Positions 33,975-48,900 of a DNA stretch of 64,000 bases are shown piece after piece. The translations under genes were made by a program, and so were the position numbers. Under the pieces are notes generated by a model, which saw nothing but the letters and a program-made list of their open reading frames with translations, did not search any database and was not told where the DNA came from. The stretch covers positions 11,081,105-11,145,104 of the forward strand of contig NC_062232.1 of assembly GCF_902686445.1 (NCBI RefSeq), written 5' to 3'. Source of the DNA: Sciurus carolinensis. Its lineage: Eukaryota; Chordata; Mammalia; Rodentia; Sciuridae. Each line of letters opens with the position of its first letter. Position 1 is the first letter of the stretch.

Positions 33975-36900
33975 CTGAGAGAGGGAATAAAAATGGTGTG
34001 AACCTCATGGTGGGTGGGTGGTGAGGGAAGATTAGAGAACTAGAAGAGGCTGGAATTTTCTAAAAGCAGAGAAGCTGAGTCTATATAGGAACTATAGAAC
34101 AAGGTAGCAAACACTAAATACAGATAGGGAATCCTGATTTTCTCCTCTAGAAGGGATACTTTTCTTTAAGTTTATCTTCCAATGGTACTGTATTACTGAC
34201 ATCAGAGAATGAGGCAATCCAGAGGCAGTTAGGAAAGAAGCGTGGGGTATAAAGAGAATGCACCTCATTTATGTGTACCCTGTGTTAATGAATAGTGATA
34301 TACTACTGAACAAGGAGAAAATGTAAATGAAAGTACCTAGCACGCAAGACCCCAAGACAGAGCTGCAGAGCAGAAGGACAACTGCAGAGAGTGTCAACAG
34401 GAATTTTGACCTGTGTGGCCACAGAGACAGTATTAAGAGATGGGTCAAGGGCCAAATAGTTAACCCTTAAAATCTTCCTGGACCTTCTGGTACTAGCTGG
34501 CCATGAAGTGGTGCTGGCTAGGTCCTGCATCACACCCAGAGGGGCCCTTCATTCTTGCAAGGATTTCAAGCTCAATAGGGACATACAGAAAGAACTCAGA
34601 GCACTTAGACCCCATAATTCCCTGAACTTCAGTTTCATGGGGTCTCATAGTGTTCTCACGGCCATAACTTTCAGTAGCTATGAATCCTTAAGGAAAATAA
34701 GTTGATGTGAGTCCAAAATATGGTTGAATAGGATAAATGAGCTCTGGATTGGAATACTAGTTTTACAGGGGCATTCATATTATCCCATTATTCCTAACCT
34801 ATCAGTAAAGATCTCTTCAAGTAGATCTAACTACTGACCTATACAAAGTTTCCCTTTTCAAGAAAACCCTACCATAACAGCATCTTACACCTCGTGATAA
34901 ATGGTGGAGGGAAGGGCTGGGAGTGTAGCTAAATGGTGGAGTGCTTGCCTAGCACGTGTGAGGTCTTGGGTTCAATCTGCAGTACTGCAAGGAATAAAAA
35001 GGTAGACTGCATATGCAAATATCCAGGTAACACTTAGAATGACATTGACAAGGAGCTTCCACGGATAGAGCCTCTATCCGTAGCTACCTGGAGGATGAAT
35101 CACCTTCAGTTAAAATCTTGGGAATCAAAAACTTCTCCAACTGTTGCCCCTGATGGCTAGGGTCAGACTTTAGAATTAACAAAATAACTAAGTTCTTCTG
35201 AAAAATGGTAACATGGACAAATTGTCTAGTTTGCCTGGAGATGTTCAGACACAAGTGAACTTGGCAGAGCTGATGTTCGTCCTTTTAGAGCAGGTGCCTA
35301 TATTTATAAAGATAGAGCACAGAGGAACTTGCTTATAAGAAAGTAAAGCCTAGACCTGGCAACATTTTTGATAGAAGAAAACCGGAAATGTGACAACTGC
35401 TATAAACTACTCTCAGTCAATCATTGCAAAGTACCTTATATTTTCAGACTGGCATCTGACAAGGAATATCAAAATTCTTCTGGTGGAGATTCAAGTAAAA
35501 CAGTAATCACGAATGATATAGACCACTGGGAATAATCTAGACCAGTAGTATTTAAAGTGTGGTCCTTAGACCAGCAGCAGCAGTATCAATTGGGAAGTTA
35601 TTAGACATGCAGAGTCTAATTCCAGACCTCCTGAATCAGAATCTGCATTTACATGAGGTCTCCAGGTGATCTATATGTGCATTAAAGCTTAAGAGGCACT
35701 GGTGTAGAGAGACTTCCTAAAATGATTTAACAAAGCATTCTACTTGGAAGATATTAGACATGGGAGTGGGTTCACCAAATGGAACCAAGGAGTGAAATGA
35801 GACCCCCACACACTGGAAATTGTTTCAGAAGCTTTAGGATTGGAATCTGACAGCATTCAGACTGCATGTTCTGGGGTCAGACAACTTGATTAGAATCCTA
35901 GTCCCACTTCTTAGTAGCTGTGTCACCCTCTGCAAACCAATCTCTCCATACTTTACTCTTCCCATTTGCAGCTGGCGCAGCACCAGCTACTATAAGGTTT
36001 TCACTGCTTTTAAGTTTCAAGAATTCAGTGAGATTAATCTATGTTTCAAAGCATCTCAGTGCTGGCACGATTTATCTTTAATATTCTCCCCAGCATACAA
36101 ATGATCAATGAAGGCTCAGAAATTGGACTCTTACTATACAGACATAATAGGATTCTCTTTTGAATTTGAAATGTCAAGCATTTTAGAAGGTGACCTTTCC
36201 TCCCCCAGCACTGAGAGTTGCTCTCAATGCCCATGATGGAAATAGTAGTGAGGGGATGAGGAACACAGAACTGCCTACTGCCCAATCTGGAGAAAAGGCA
36301 AACCACCTCACCATTTAGTTAGGCTCTGAAATACACCCTCTGTCCCTCCTACTGCCCCTAACTCAGGTATGGTCACATGTCATCTAACAATGGGATAAGT
36401 TCTGAGAAATGAGTTATTAGGCACTTTCATCATTGTGCAAACATCATAGAATACACTTATACAAACCAAGATGGCTATGATGTCACTATGTAATATTATC
36501 TCGTGAGAGAGTAGGTTGTATATGCAGCCCATCATTGACAGTTGTTTTCAGGCACATGGCTGTATTTCTAATCTGCCTATGGATTGTCTCCCAATATTAC
36601 AAAGCTGACTTTTGGTTTGCTTAATCATGTGCATATGATAGGAAAGCCCTGGCTGTTTAACCTTTTCAGAATGAAAACAGGGGGGGGGTGGTCTTTTCTT
36701 TTTTCTTTTTTAGCTTGAAGGTTTTCTCTTTTTAATTTTGATTCATTGTACACAAATGGGGTACAACTATTGTTTCTCTGGTTGTATACGAAGTAGAGTC
36801 GCACCATTTGCTTAATCATACATGCACATAGGGTAATATTTGTCTCATTCTGTTATTTTTCCTTTCCCCCATTCCTCATTTTCCTCTATAAAATCCATCC

Positions 36901-39900
36901 ATCCTCCATTCTTGCCTCCCTCCCACTCCCTGATTTTACAGAAAATAAAAAGCAATCTGATTGCATGTAAATGTTATTTTGCTATTAAGTGAATGAACAC
37001 AGCATGTAAAATTCCAGGACTTGCTGCCTCCCACAATATCACCCCCAATTAGGAAGAGAAAAAGAAAAAGGAAATATTGCAGGGATGTGGCAGAAAGGAG
37101 AGATAGCAGTGTGCTTAAGGAAGAGGACACCCAACCCTTCCTTACCTTCTCGGAGCAGGAGTGCCTGCTCCACACTACTTTTGGGAATTGCCAGATCAAG
37201 AGCACTTTTGCCCTGTGCGTTTCTGAGCTTCAGATTAGCCCCATAGTCAGTGAGCAGGTGGATGATCTCCACACTGGACTGCCTCGCTGCAGCGTGGAGG
37301 GGGCTGTCCAGCCATTGGCCATGGTCAACACTGGCTCCTTAACAAAGCAGATGGCCACAATTCAACATTGTGAATGTAAAACACAATCAGCCTAAAATGC
37401 AGTCACTGTATATGAATTTCATCTCAAATTCCATGTATATTTGACAAATCTTTGAAAATATGTGACTTCGACCTAGAACTTCAGCAATGCCTACTAAGAC
37501 CATTCAAAATATTTTGATGAAAAACAGTGAATTTAGATATTTTTAATCATTTCAAAGAGTTTACTTGCTTTCCCATACAAAATACTTTGCTTACAAAATA
37601 AAACATTTGAGGCTTCTGTTACATAATTATTTTGTATTTTGACCATGTATAAAGCTGAATTTATTTATTCTTATATTATATTTAGTTACTTATTTATTTT
37701 CATAATTATTTTATATTATTTAGGGCTCAAATAATTTCTGAACTCCATAGAGTAAATGCTGTGAATTACAAAATACCAATAAAACATCTTGGACATAAAA
37801 ATTCTCAACTAAAAGTTCTTACTACAACTTCTACCTTTATGTCAAAGACTAAGTATGTCAAATCTTTAACCAAATGATACTTTCAAGATATTTTACTTTT
37901 CCCTAGAATCTCAGTTTCTGTATATGCTTTTTAGATTAAAATATAACTAATAAACTTTGCAGAACATATGTAAAATAGTCTGTATCAAAAGCCTGTTGTT
38001 TTTACTGTCCAGCATCTTCCTGGTAACCACAGCTAGATTTCCCTCTAGGTTGCCACCTTCTTGTGATTCCCAGTTTATGTGTTTCTAGAGAAGCTTAATA
38101 ACTACAGAATAAACTAAAATCTAGGCCTAAGCCAATCAGTATATTGTATTTCTTTGGCCATCATGATTGGTTCAGAGATGGGCATGTGAATCAAAAAGAG
38201 CCAACCCCTTCTTGCTGTGTATGCATGAGGAAGGCAACAAGCCCAAACTTTGCTGGCAGCCATCTTGAGACTACCAAGAAGAGCCATACCAGGTAATTGG
38301 AGTCAACATCAAAGGAAGCAGAACTGATAAAATACAGACACTCATTTCTCTGGAGAAGTTCTGTTTTTAGCATTCAAGCATTAAATGCTATCAAAAATTT
38401 GTTCTATCCTAATAAGAACCTCATCTTTGAAGTCATTTTTTAAAACCCACAAATTTAGCAGATTCTTCTCATAAAAGGATTTCTAGTAATTACCTAATTC
38501 CAGAAGCTTCTTCACACAGTCTACCTTCTGGTAGGTGCAGGCTACATACAGGGGAGTTCCAAGCTGAGGTACCTCTTGGTCAATGTTAACATTATTTGCC
38601 AGCAGAATCTCCATGCACTCCCTGTGACCTGGTGGAACATAAGATAACCCCACTCAAGTTAGAAATAGTTGAATAGTCACAGAATTATAGGATTGATTAT
38701 CTGAAATGAGCTTTAGAAATAACCTAAATCTCTTTTTGTAGTAGAAAAAAAAATTTTGTTTGGTTTTGGAAATCATAGGTACAAACTCCCCAAACAGAAC
38801 TACAAAAAAGAACAGCATGCCCATGCTTCTTTTTTATGGATATTTTAAAATTAGAACATTATAATCATGCATAATATTTAGGTTCATTTTGACAAAATCA
38901 TACATGTAAGAAATTTGATTTCAATCCCCATTTCCTTTCCCCCTTTTCCTCCTCTCCTTCCTCCCCTTATTTTCCCTCTTCTACTATACTAAACTTACTT
39001 CCTTTCTTCTACATATACATAGAGGTGAAATTCCCTTTGGTACCTTTATATATACATATATAACATTACTTTGTTAAATTCACTCCCTTTATCTTCCCCT
39101 TCCCTATCCTTCCTCATTCTTGTTCTCCTTCTTCTACTCCATTGATCTTCCCTGTGTCTTTATGATATCTGATCCCCTCCCCAACTGCCTATTTTCCTTT
39201 GTTCTACTCTAGCTTCCACAGGTGAGAGAAAACATTTGACCCTTGCTTTTATGAGTCTGGCTTATTTCACTTAGCATGATGTTCTCCATTTCCATCCATT
39301 TACCTGCAAATGTTGTTCTTTATGGCTGAGCAAAACTCCATGGTGTGTATATACTGTATTTTATTGATCCACTCATCTATTAACAGGCATCTGGGTTGAT
39401 TCCATAATTTGTCTGTTGTGAATTGTGCTGCTATAAACATTGAGGTGGCTGTATTGCTATAATATGCTGATTTTAGTTTTTTTGGAGCTGAATAGTTGAT
39501 GCCCATGCTTCTTCCACTCAAATGCTTCTGTGTAATTCCTTAGAGAACTCCAACCAAACTGAGGCTCTGAGGAGCACAGCTGAAATCACTTTCTAGAAGG
39601 AAGCCACCATTTTACAAATGGAGGCTACAAGACCCAGAGGGGTAAATGACTCACCCTGCTATTACTCTAAAGACAGTGCTCAAACCCAATACCCAACTCT
39701 GTTCTCTCTCCATTACAAATCTATCATTATCTTCTACATCCATGCATGTGAGATTGGGTGTGTGGCCTGAAAGCTTGTTTAGGTTAGCCTAGAAGATACC
39801 TATGAGAATGAATTAAAAGTCTCCTGTATAGAATATATTTAAATACACTTTGAAATTCAGTGGCTAGCAACATTAGGAAAGTAAGCATTCTCCTTGGAGA

Positions 39901-42900
39901 GTTTACCTAATGAAGAGACAGACATGATTAATTTGCAGTATATGAATGATTTGCTCAGGAGGGAATGCTTCTGAGGTATTGATGGGAGCTTATAAAAATT
40001 CAGTTCTCCTTGAAGATTTAAATGTTTCCTTAAATAATCTTATCATCACTAATTTAACCAAACTTTCCTTTATAAATAACATGAGCTTCATCCTATACCT
40101 GCATGATTTATCACAAGTTCTGATTTAATCATATGTATGTATATATTACAGTGTACAAATCAAGACTTGTGTATTTGAAGTATTTGGTCACATAAATAAG
40201 TCTTATACCTGGACTATAATATCAATGTGTCAAGATACTGACTCAGAACCAACTTTCTCATAGAGGTTTAAAGTTACACAGATTCAGAAAAAAATCTAAT
40301 TAGTGCCTAAAACTGCCTAACAAATACAAGGCATCTAATAAACATTTTTTAATAATTCTTGTCTTTTTTTGGCATAACAGGAACATTAGTCTAGTTTAAA
40401 GTAAATTTAAATAATCTCAGGAAGTTTTAAAAAATGAACATACAAAACTTAATGACTAAAATTCATATCTAAAACAATGAATTTGCTAAGCATTCTTCTA
40501 TTCTGTGCATAGTGTTTTATAACGAGCTTTTATGAAACAGAAAAAATATGTAGAGATATAAATTATAGGCACATAGATACAAAATACTCCATGTATAATC
40601 AGGCAAGCACTGCAGGATTACTTAAGAAATTTGAGCTGGGCGCAGTGGAACATGCGTATAATCCCAGCAACTCAGGAGGCTAAAGCAGGAGGATTATAAA
40701 TTCAAGGCCAGTCTTAGCAACTTAGTGAGACCCTGTCTCAAAAAATAAATTAAAAGATCTGGGGGTGTAGCTTAGTGTTAAAGCACCCCTAGTTCAATCT
40801 GAAGTACAAAAAAGGAAGAAAAGAAATTTGAATCATTCCCAGTATTTATCTATTTTTAAACATTTGAATGGACATGCAAGTAACCTTTTCACTTCAAATC
40901 ATTATTAAAAGTTTTTAAAGACTTTAATTCCATTGCCAAAAAATCCATTACTCTACAATTTAAAGGACTTACTTGATGTTTGGGGATTGACCCACATCAG
41001 TAATTAATCAATAAATATTTACTAAGTTTGTTCTGTATATAAAAGACATAGGTACATTGAGATTTGGGTCTTTTGTATCATTTAAAATATTCACTGGGGG
41101 AAAATACCAAATGACATGTTTATTAACCTGGGGCAAATCTTTCACTTTTGCCTTTCATCTCTAAGTATACCAGTAAAGACCTATTCTAGATTGTTCTATC
41201 TTCTCTGTTGTATTTCTGATCTTGATATAAGAGAAGTAACTGTACTGTTAGGTATCACCAAAATGTTGCACTTTCGGTATGACCTTTGACAAATGGTCTT
41301 ATCTTTTTAATGGCATCTTATTGTTCATGTGTAGTCTATGCATATAGTTTTAAAATTCCTTAAAATTACTCTTTTTTCTCATTTCAAAAGTAATTGAGAA
41401 CACAGGAGTCTAGAGTCAACTTCAAAATTTCCAATGCCCTGATTTTTTTTCAATGACTGTGACCTTGAAGTCATCAGCTCAGCTGAAGTGTATTACTTAA
41501 GGACAGTTACATTTACTAATCCATTAGAGATATGGATTAGTATCATCCTTGGCTTTCAGACACTTTCATAATTTATTTTATGTTAGTGGTTGATATTTTA
41601 TGAGCTTTGGAAGATGAGCTGTTCTTTTCTACTAAGGATAGACACATAAGCTCAGTATAAATCATGAAGTTACAACTTCTGTCTTGGCTGCTCTAGCTGC
41701 TCCCAAAACACTAGCAAAGAGGCCCAGGAAGTGGGACATCCAAGACACAAAGACATTCCAATGTACTGAGAGGAACTGTTTCATGCCACAGTGGCATTTC
41801 TGAAAAATTTAGGCAAATTGAAGTTACTGCTGTGGGATTTCTAAGTCACACATATTCTATTAGTGGAAAGATCTGGGTGACCCTTATATGGCCAACACTA
41901 GGCTATTGATTTATGCAGATTGGAGTGAGCCCACCACTGTTTTGTGTGCATTGTGGTGGCTCATTTACCTCTCTTCACTGCCTCATGGATAGGTGAGGCC
42001 AGGTGCATCTCAGGCTGGGCCTTGGCTCCAAACTCCAGCAGCACGTTGACGCACGCAGCACTGCCACTGCAGCATGCATTGAAGAGGGGCGTGGCTCCAT
42101 GAACTGTCACTCCATTGACCTAACAGTGGGCAAGGAGACACCCAAAGGATTTGGTACTTTGTTCTCACTCTCTCCAAGTATGTATTACTATGTATGTGTC
42201 TAGGGAAACTCCCAAACTGATGAATGAGTGAGGGAACTCCAAGTATGAAATCTCATAAGGTTATAGGTCGGTCAGATTACATATAAATTACTATATGTTA
42301 AACAGAACATTGCCTGGCACTGAATGAACATTTGCAACAACTATTATTCCCATTTCCAATTAATATGGAGCTCATCTCCCCTCCCAATTGTAAACAAACA
42401 TGGCAGGAATCCAAAGTACTAGAGAAACCAACTAGCCTAACCCATTAAGTTCCAAGTTCTCAATCCTGTGACTATTTCAATGAAATTGACATAAGTGCAT
42501 TAAAATAGGTCAGAAATTAGGCTGGGGATATAGCTCAGTTGGTAGAGTGCTTTTCTTGCAAGCACAAGGCCCTGGATTCAATCCTCAGCACCAATAAATA
42601 AATAAATAAATAAATAAATAAGTAGGTTGGAAATCATCATCTAGAACTTATATATCACTTATATATATCTTCATGTACATATGACACATATATTTCAAAT
42701 GTTGATCATTCACCTATTATTTTTTCTCAAAATAATAGATCTCTAAAAATACAATAATTATTTCCAAGTACAATAAATGGTATATTTGTTGCTCAATTTA
42801 AGTTTTTATAGGTGTGCAACATCCGGGATGATGGGACAGAATGGGTGAAGATTCCAAATCCTGTGCTTGAAGAAAACTCCTTTACAACTCCCAGCAGTTA

Positions 42901-45900
42901 TACTATCCTTCTTGTCACATATTTCCTCTCTGGTCTATTATAATCCATAGAAATTGCACAGGCCAGCTCTGACTTCTGAGAGATCATGACCAAGCTAAAG
43001 GCACACAGACAATAATCTTCAACACGTTGTCTCTAATCATCCTTGGTAACTTCTAGTGATAAGGGAGGCACATGAGAACCAGCAAGACTGGGAGGAATCA
43101 TTGAATATCAACAATAGATAGGAACGAACATCACGGGACCCAGGTATTCAGGAAGGGAGGCTCTGATATGATTCAAATGTCCTATCACAATGGTGGTTTG
43201 ATGTCAAACCATTTGGCCTCAGTAAGTAAAGATGGATGCTTGGACTAATCAGGATTATAAATTATCTTATTTAGAAACAAAAATGATTTGTCTCCAGGAA
43301 TCTGGTATAATCCCATTAAACTGGAAAATTAAAGAAGAGACGCCTAGATAGCAAAGACAGACAAATACAGGGAAAATTATGTAAAGTTATATGCTAGATT
43401 TTTCTTATAAACAAAAAACTATTTCATGGAACTGGTTTGATTTGTTTTTTTACTAAGCATCATCCTTATCCTCAGTCCAGAAACTCTTTTTGATTTCTTG
43501 TAAATTTCTCTCTTAGTTAAGTCAGCAAACATTTACTGAGTATCTACTAGAGGCCAATGTCTTATAAACAAAGATAAGTAAGACAATTGCCTCCCCTTGA
43601 GTAGGTTGAATTCTATCAGGGAAGACAAATATAAGAGATAATTTAGATACAGTAAGTGTTTTAGATCACTGTGGGAGCAGGACAAAGAAGAGCATAGACT
43701 TGAGAAATAGGAAGAAAAAATAGCAGAATCTTGTGATTTAAAAAATAAAGAAATGGCAGGAACAAGATGATTACCAGGCGTGGGAGACCAAAACAATGTT
43801 TCACCTAGTCTCTGAAACTGGGAGCCCAAGATGAGGAGCAGATTCCAGTTGGAAGAGCATAATACGCACAGTGTCAAATGTGCTGAGTTTGAAGTATCCA
43901 TGCAATTGCGGATTGTGGAGAGCTTTCTACTTCTTGACCAAACTTTCACTCATTTCTTTTCTCATTCTGATTTAATGTCAAGTGGTATAATGCAGCATTT
44001 ACTGACTTTTGCCTTATGAAATTGCCAAAGATAAGGGACCATTGTCTTATCCTTTGCTTTGTCCCCCACAGAATATCCCCTCTAACCAGAGAGAAATGTT
44101 CAACATTTCCCACCAGCGATCTGCTTTGAGTCCAATCATTTAACTTGAAAGGAAATTGCCCTCCCAGAGCCTCACCCTCATCATTACACATGAGTTAAGC
44201 GACAATTTAGAGAAGCACCACCTAATGGAAATGCACCTCCATGATGACACTGGAAAAATCAGTTTGTACCCAGAAGACTTTTTTATATTCAGTTCTACAT
44301 GTAGAAACCAAACTTCATATACAATCTGAAAAAAAATCATCAAATACTTAAAGATCTCGCAACTCACAAAACAAAGAACATGAGACTATATTAAACAATG
44401 AACTTAGCAATAAAGCATTATTTGGGTGTCACTGAGATTTGAAGAAATTTTGATTTTTATTGTTTGTTTTTTGTGGTGCTGGGGATCGAACCCAGGGCCT
44501 TGTGCTTGCAAGGCAAGCACTCTACCAACTGAGCTATATCCCCAGCCCGAAATTTTGATTTTTATAAGCTTATTCTGAGAGTTGTATTATATATAGCACC
44601 TCCATTATTCTCTGAAGAAGTTAGGATATGAGTTAAAAATAAAATAAACCTTAATTTGTGGAATTTTTTCAATGTATTATTTATTAAAAACTCACTTAAT
44701 TTTATAATTTTGCTCAGTAAGAATAGTGGCTGGGTTAGGCTATTGAATTAAGAGTGTTTTTATTATTCTGGTAAAAATCATTCTTTTTTTTTTTTTTTTT
44801 TTTTTTTTTGGCGGTGCTGGGGATTGAACCCAGGGCCTTATGCTTGACAGGCAAGCACTCTGCCAACTGAGCTATCTCCCCAGCCTCTAAAATTTGTTCT
44901 TTATAGCATTTGATAACAAAGAATTTTTCTAAAGTCAGCATCACAGACTGGAGAAGTAGCTCAGTGATAGAGCACTTGCCTAGCATACTTGAGGCCCTGG
45001 GTTCCATCCCCAGCACTGCAAAAAAACAAATCCACATCGCAATTTTGAAAAATTCCTGTGAATTACTGAATCTGGATATTCACACATGGTTAGGCCAAGA
45101 AAAAGGAGTAACCGTAATGATGGGATATGAACGTGCATGGGATAAGACTGTCACTACCAGTCCCTCTCAGTGAGTAAGCAACCTGGAAGGTGCTGTCTCT
45201 TTAGGTGTTAGCAGATGTACCTAGGCAGACAGACCCATGTGGGCAGGAGTGGTACTCACATGCGCACCATTTTCCAATAAGGCTTTAGCACAAGCCACAT
45301 GACCTCCAAGGCATGCCTCATGGAGAGAAGAGACCCGGTTAATTGTCACAAGGTTCACGTTGACACCCTATAATTTGGAAAGAAGATAATTAAATGCTCC
45401 ATTAGCCAAAGCAGTGAAAGCAATGTTGTTCAACAGGTTCTTGAAGTTTTCAGTCTTTGGTTGTAATGTTAGCACTGAATAGAGAGGAGTCAAGACCATG
45501 GCTAGGTGAATCTTAACACAGCATAGGAGCTTCAAATTCATTTATTTGACAAATGTTTATGCAGTACTCTGGATCAGGGTCTTCAAAATTTATGCTACTG
45601 GTCTCTCTCCTCCAGAGCCTACTGGGAAGGCAGAAATGAAACCCAAAAGAGCAAGGGTATTGCTATACTGGAAGCATGTTCACATTTCACTTGGGAGCAC
45701 AGGGCTTCTTTGGGTCTGGCTTGGGAAATAAGAAAAAAAAAACTTCACAAATGAGAAGATAGTATTTAACTAAGGCTTGAAGCATAAAAACTTTAAAACT
45801 GGGAAGACAGAGTATGCCATTAGGAGGGAACAGAATATGCAAATGCAGGAAGTGACAGAAAGTATGGCAGGGCCACAATTGGATAGTTGTCTTTTTCTGA

Positions 45901-48900
45901 ATCAGAAGGAGCATACAGAAAGGGGAAGCAGAAGATGGGGAGAGATGCAGGAAGACAGTGAACTGGAGCAACATCATGAAAGACCTTGATTTGCAAACGG
46001 GGAGTGCATATCTTCTATGGAATGAGGCACCTATAAGTTTTTTAGGCTGCAGAGGATCTGGAGCTAATAGATTAGCTGTTTTAGGAGAAGCATAGTGGAA
46101 GAAGCAGCATGGAAGGTTGACGGCAGGGGCAGAGATGTGAGACAGAAACAAGGAGCACTATAGAGACATTGCTGTAAGTGCAGGCACGGACCTGTATGGG
46201 CCTGCTGTGGGTGGAACAGCAGTGGGTATGAGGAGTAAGTGATGGAACACAGAGAAGATTGGGAGCTAAAAACTGGGTCTGGAACAGAAGAATGACTCTG
46301 GGCTTAACAGTAGAAAGTTTCATATGGGGTGCTTCTAGGAGTCACATGCTCTGTGGCAGAAGCACTGTTTAGGCCACAACCCCACTACATGGAGAAGACT
46401 CTGAAGTCCCAGGGTCTTGGACCAGAGGGATTCTCCTAACCCTCATCTACTTAACCAGGTATGATTGTCACCACCATTTCCTAGCCTATTCCCCCTTCCC
46501 ATACTGCTATGTTCCATCTTGCTCATCCTGGAGTCCAAGGTCAGCCTAGCTGCTGGACAACTCTGCCTTTGTACCCTGATTTTAACAATGTGGCTGTTAC
46601 AATTTCCTCTGTGATTGACATTTTCTATCTGCAGAAGGAATTAGGTCCCTGATCTGTCTGTCCTTCCTGCCAAGTCCTGGTTTTGAGTTCCTGCTTTGTA
46701 ATGACCTTCTGAAAGTTTCCAAAGCCTTGTGTCACAATCTTGAATGGCAAACTCCAATCTAGTACTCACTGCATTCTGCCACATCTCTGTAGTGTCCGCT
46801 GCAACCTGCTGTGGTCAGGTTTTTATTGCTTATCCTTTCATCATAAGAGCTCTCTATGCCTCCTGGATCCTGTTCATTTTCATGTTCTGAATATAATGTC
46901 ATTACTATAGAGCTGTACTTCATATTTTAAATTTTGTATCTAATAAATTAGGGAAGTCTTTTCCTTTTCCTTTCTCCATATATGATTTGTTTTTTAAAAT
47001 TTTATTGGTGCATTGTAATTATACAGAATAGTGGGATTCACTGTGATTTCCTTTTAAGATTTTAAAACAGTCTAGTCCATAAGGTGGCAGCGTTGTGCTA
47101 GAAAAAAATCGCAGCAATACAAAATCTCAGAATACCTGGAATTGGAGAAATGTAATGGACAGGCCTGAAAGATATCTAAAGTGAATCACCTTAATTGTGT
47201 GTGAGAAAATGGGGAGGCAGGAAGTTCAAATTATATGTAAGACTTGAGACTCCCCAGCTATTGGTGACAGCCAGCATAATAACCACAGAATTCTTGAACC
47301 TTGGTTTAATACTTTACTCACATTTACTCAGAGTGGTTTAATGTTTTACTCACATTTACCACATTATCTAAATGTGAAATAAAGTTTTAAAAAGTAGAAA
47401 ATATTTTTTACTAGTGTGAAAGGTAAAGAAGTAGGGATGTCACCAGAAAAGGTTGAAATTTTTATGAAATGCTCCTAAACATTTAATCACACTATAGAAG
47501 CTAACGTGCTTAGGAGTAGGATTAAAAATAAAAAGTGTTAAATGCAATGTGGGATCCTGGGTTGGATCCTGTAACAGTGAAAAGGCTCATGAAATCCCAA
47601 TAGTCTTCAGTTTAATTAATGGTATTGTACCAATGCTAATTTCTTATTTTTGACAAATGTACTATATATGTAAGATGTCAACATTAGGGGAATCTGGGTA
47701 AAAGATGCATGGGAATTCTCTGTACTGCCTTTGCAACTCTTCTTGAAAATCATTTCAAACTGAAAAGTTTATTAAAATACTAATAAAAGTATAGAGGTGG
47801 GGATCTGAGAGGGAGGTGGATATGAGACTTTTCTTTTTTTCATTATTTTAATTATTGAACTATGTGAATATATTAAATACATAATAAAATAATCAGATCA
47901 GATGAAATTTAAAGTGCTTAAAAAAAACAAGCAAGTCACAAATTCAAGTTCAACACCCATCATTGCTGACAACACTGTTTTCCTCCGCTTACTTTCTTAT
48001 GAAATAACAGAACTTAGAAAGGAGGAAGCAAAAAAGTTGGGGGTGGGGGCAGGCACACATAAAGAGCAGTGCTCCCAGCTGTTTAAATTCAAAATGGTAA
48101 ATAATACAAAAATGGTTAGGGGATAGCCAGGATATGGAAAATGGGCACAATGGCTCAACTCCTCTGTATACATAAAAACTCAAAAACAAAAAAAAACAAA
48201 AAAAAAAATCAAAGCAAGTAGTAGAATGTGTACTTTATTTCATTTGTTTCACAAATGTTTACTAGGCTGCTACTCATTATTCAACATACTTGGGATGTAG
48301 TCTTAAATCTTCACTAAAGAGTAAGATTTATCTATTCTTCAACCTATTTCAGTGCTCACTCTTGAAAGTGGGGCAGGCAGCCTCGATGGTGCCCAGCGAT
48401 TCCCAATTCCCAATGTTGAGTCACTCATGTAATGCCTTCCCTTTGAGTCTGGGATGCACTTGTATCTAATGAGTAGAATATGGCAGAAGAGATGGGATTT
48501 TACTTTGGAGATTAGGTTATAAAAAAAATCTTGCAAACTTCCTTCTTGGGTGCTCTCTCTGAGGAAACCCAGCTGCCATCCCATGGCACAACCCTGTGGA
48601 GAGACCTATGTGGCAAGGAATTGAAGTTTGCCAACAACCACATGAGTGAGTTTGAAAGCAGATTGTCCCCCCAGTTAAACCATGAGATGTCTGCAGCCAT
48701 GACTGACACCTCATGACCTGGGAACTGGCCCACAGAAACTGTAAAAATCTATATGTTGTTTCTAGTGACAATGTTTTGAGGTAATTTGTTACACAGCAAT
48801 AGCTGACAAGTGAGATTTCAGGACTGCTATCTCTAATGTACACTAGGAGAATATGAGGTGAGTTAGTTCAACATAAATTTGAAGGAACCTTTCATTGATC

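Noticed and set aside
42521..42595. tRNA-Ala gene
   Set aside because: The front half looks like a tRNA with A and B boxes, but an A-rich tail and many sister copies show that it is an ID SINE. The same holds for the other ID copies.
43533..43949. 138-codon minus-strand frame in ASB11 intron 3
   Set aside because: It overlaps an L2-like fragment, has low-complexity L/S composition, and has no splice or domain support.
45687..46151. 154-codon minus-strand frame in ASB11 intron 2
   Set aside because: It covers old L2-like sequence; no domain is recognised and no splice sites link it to ASB11.
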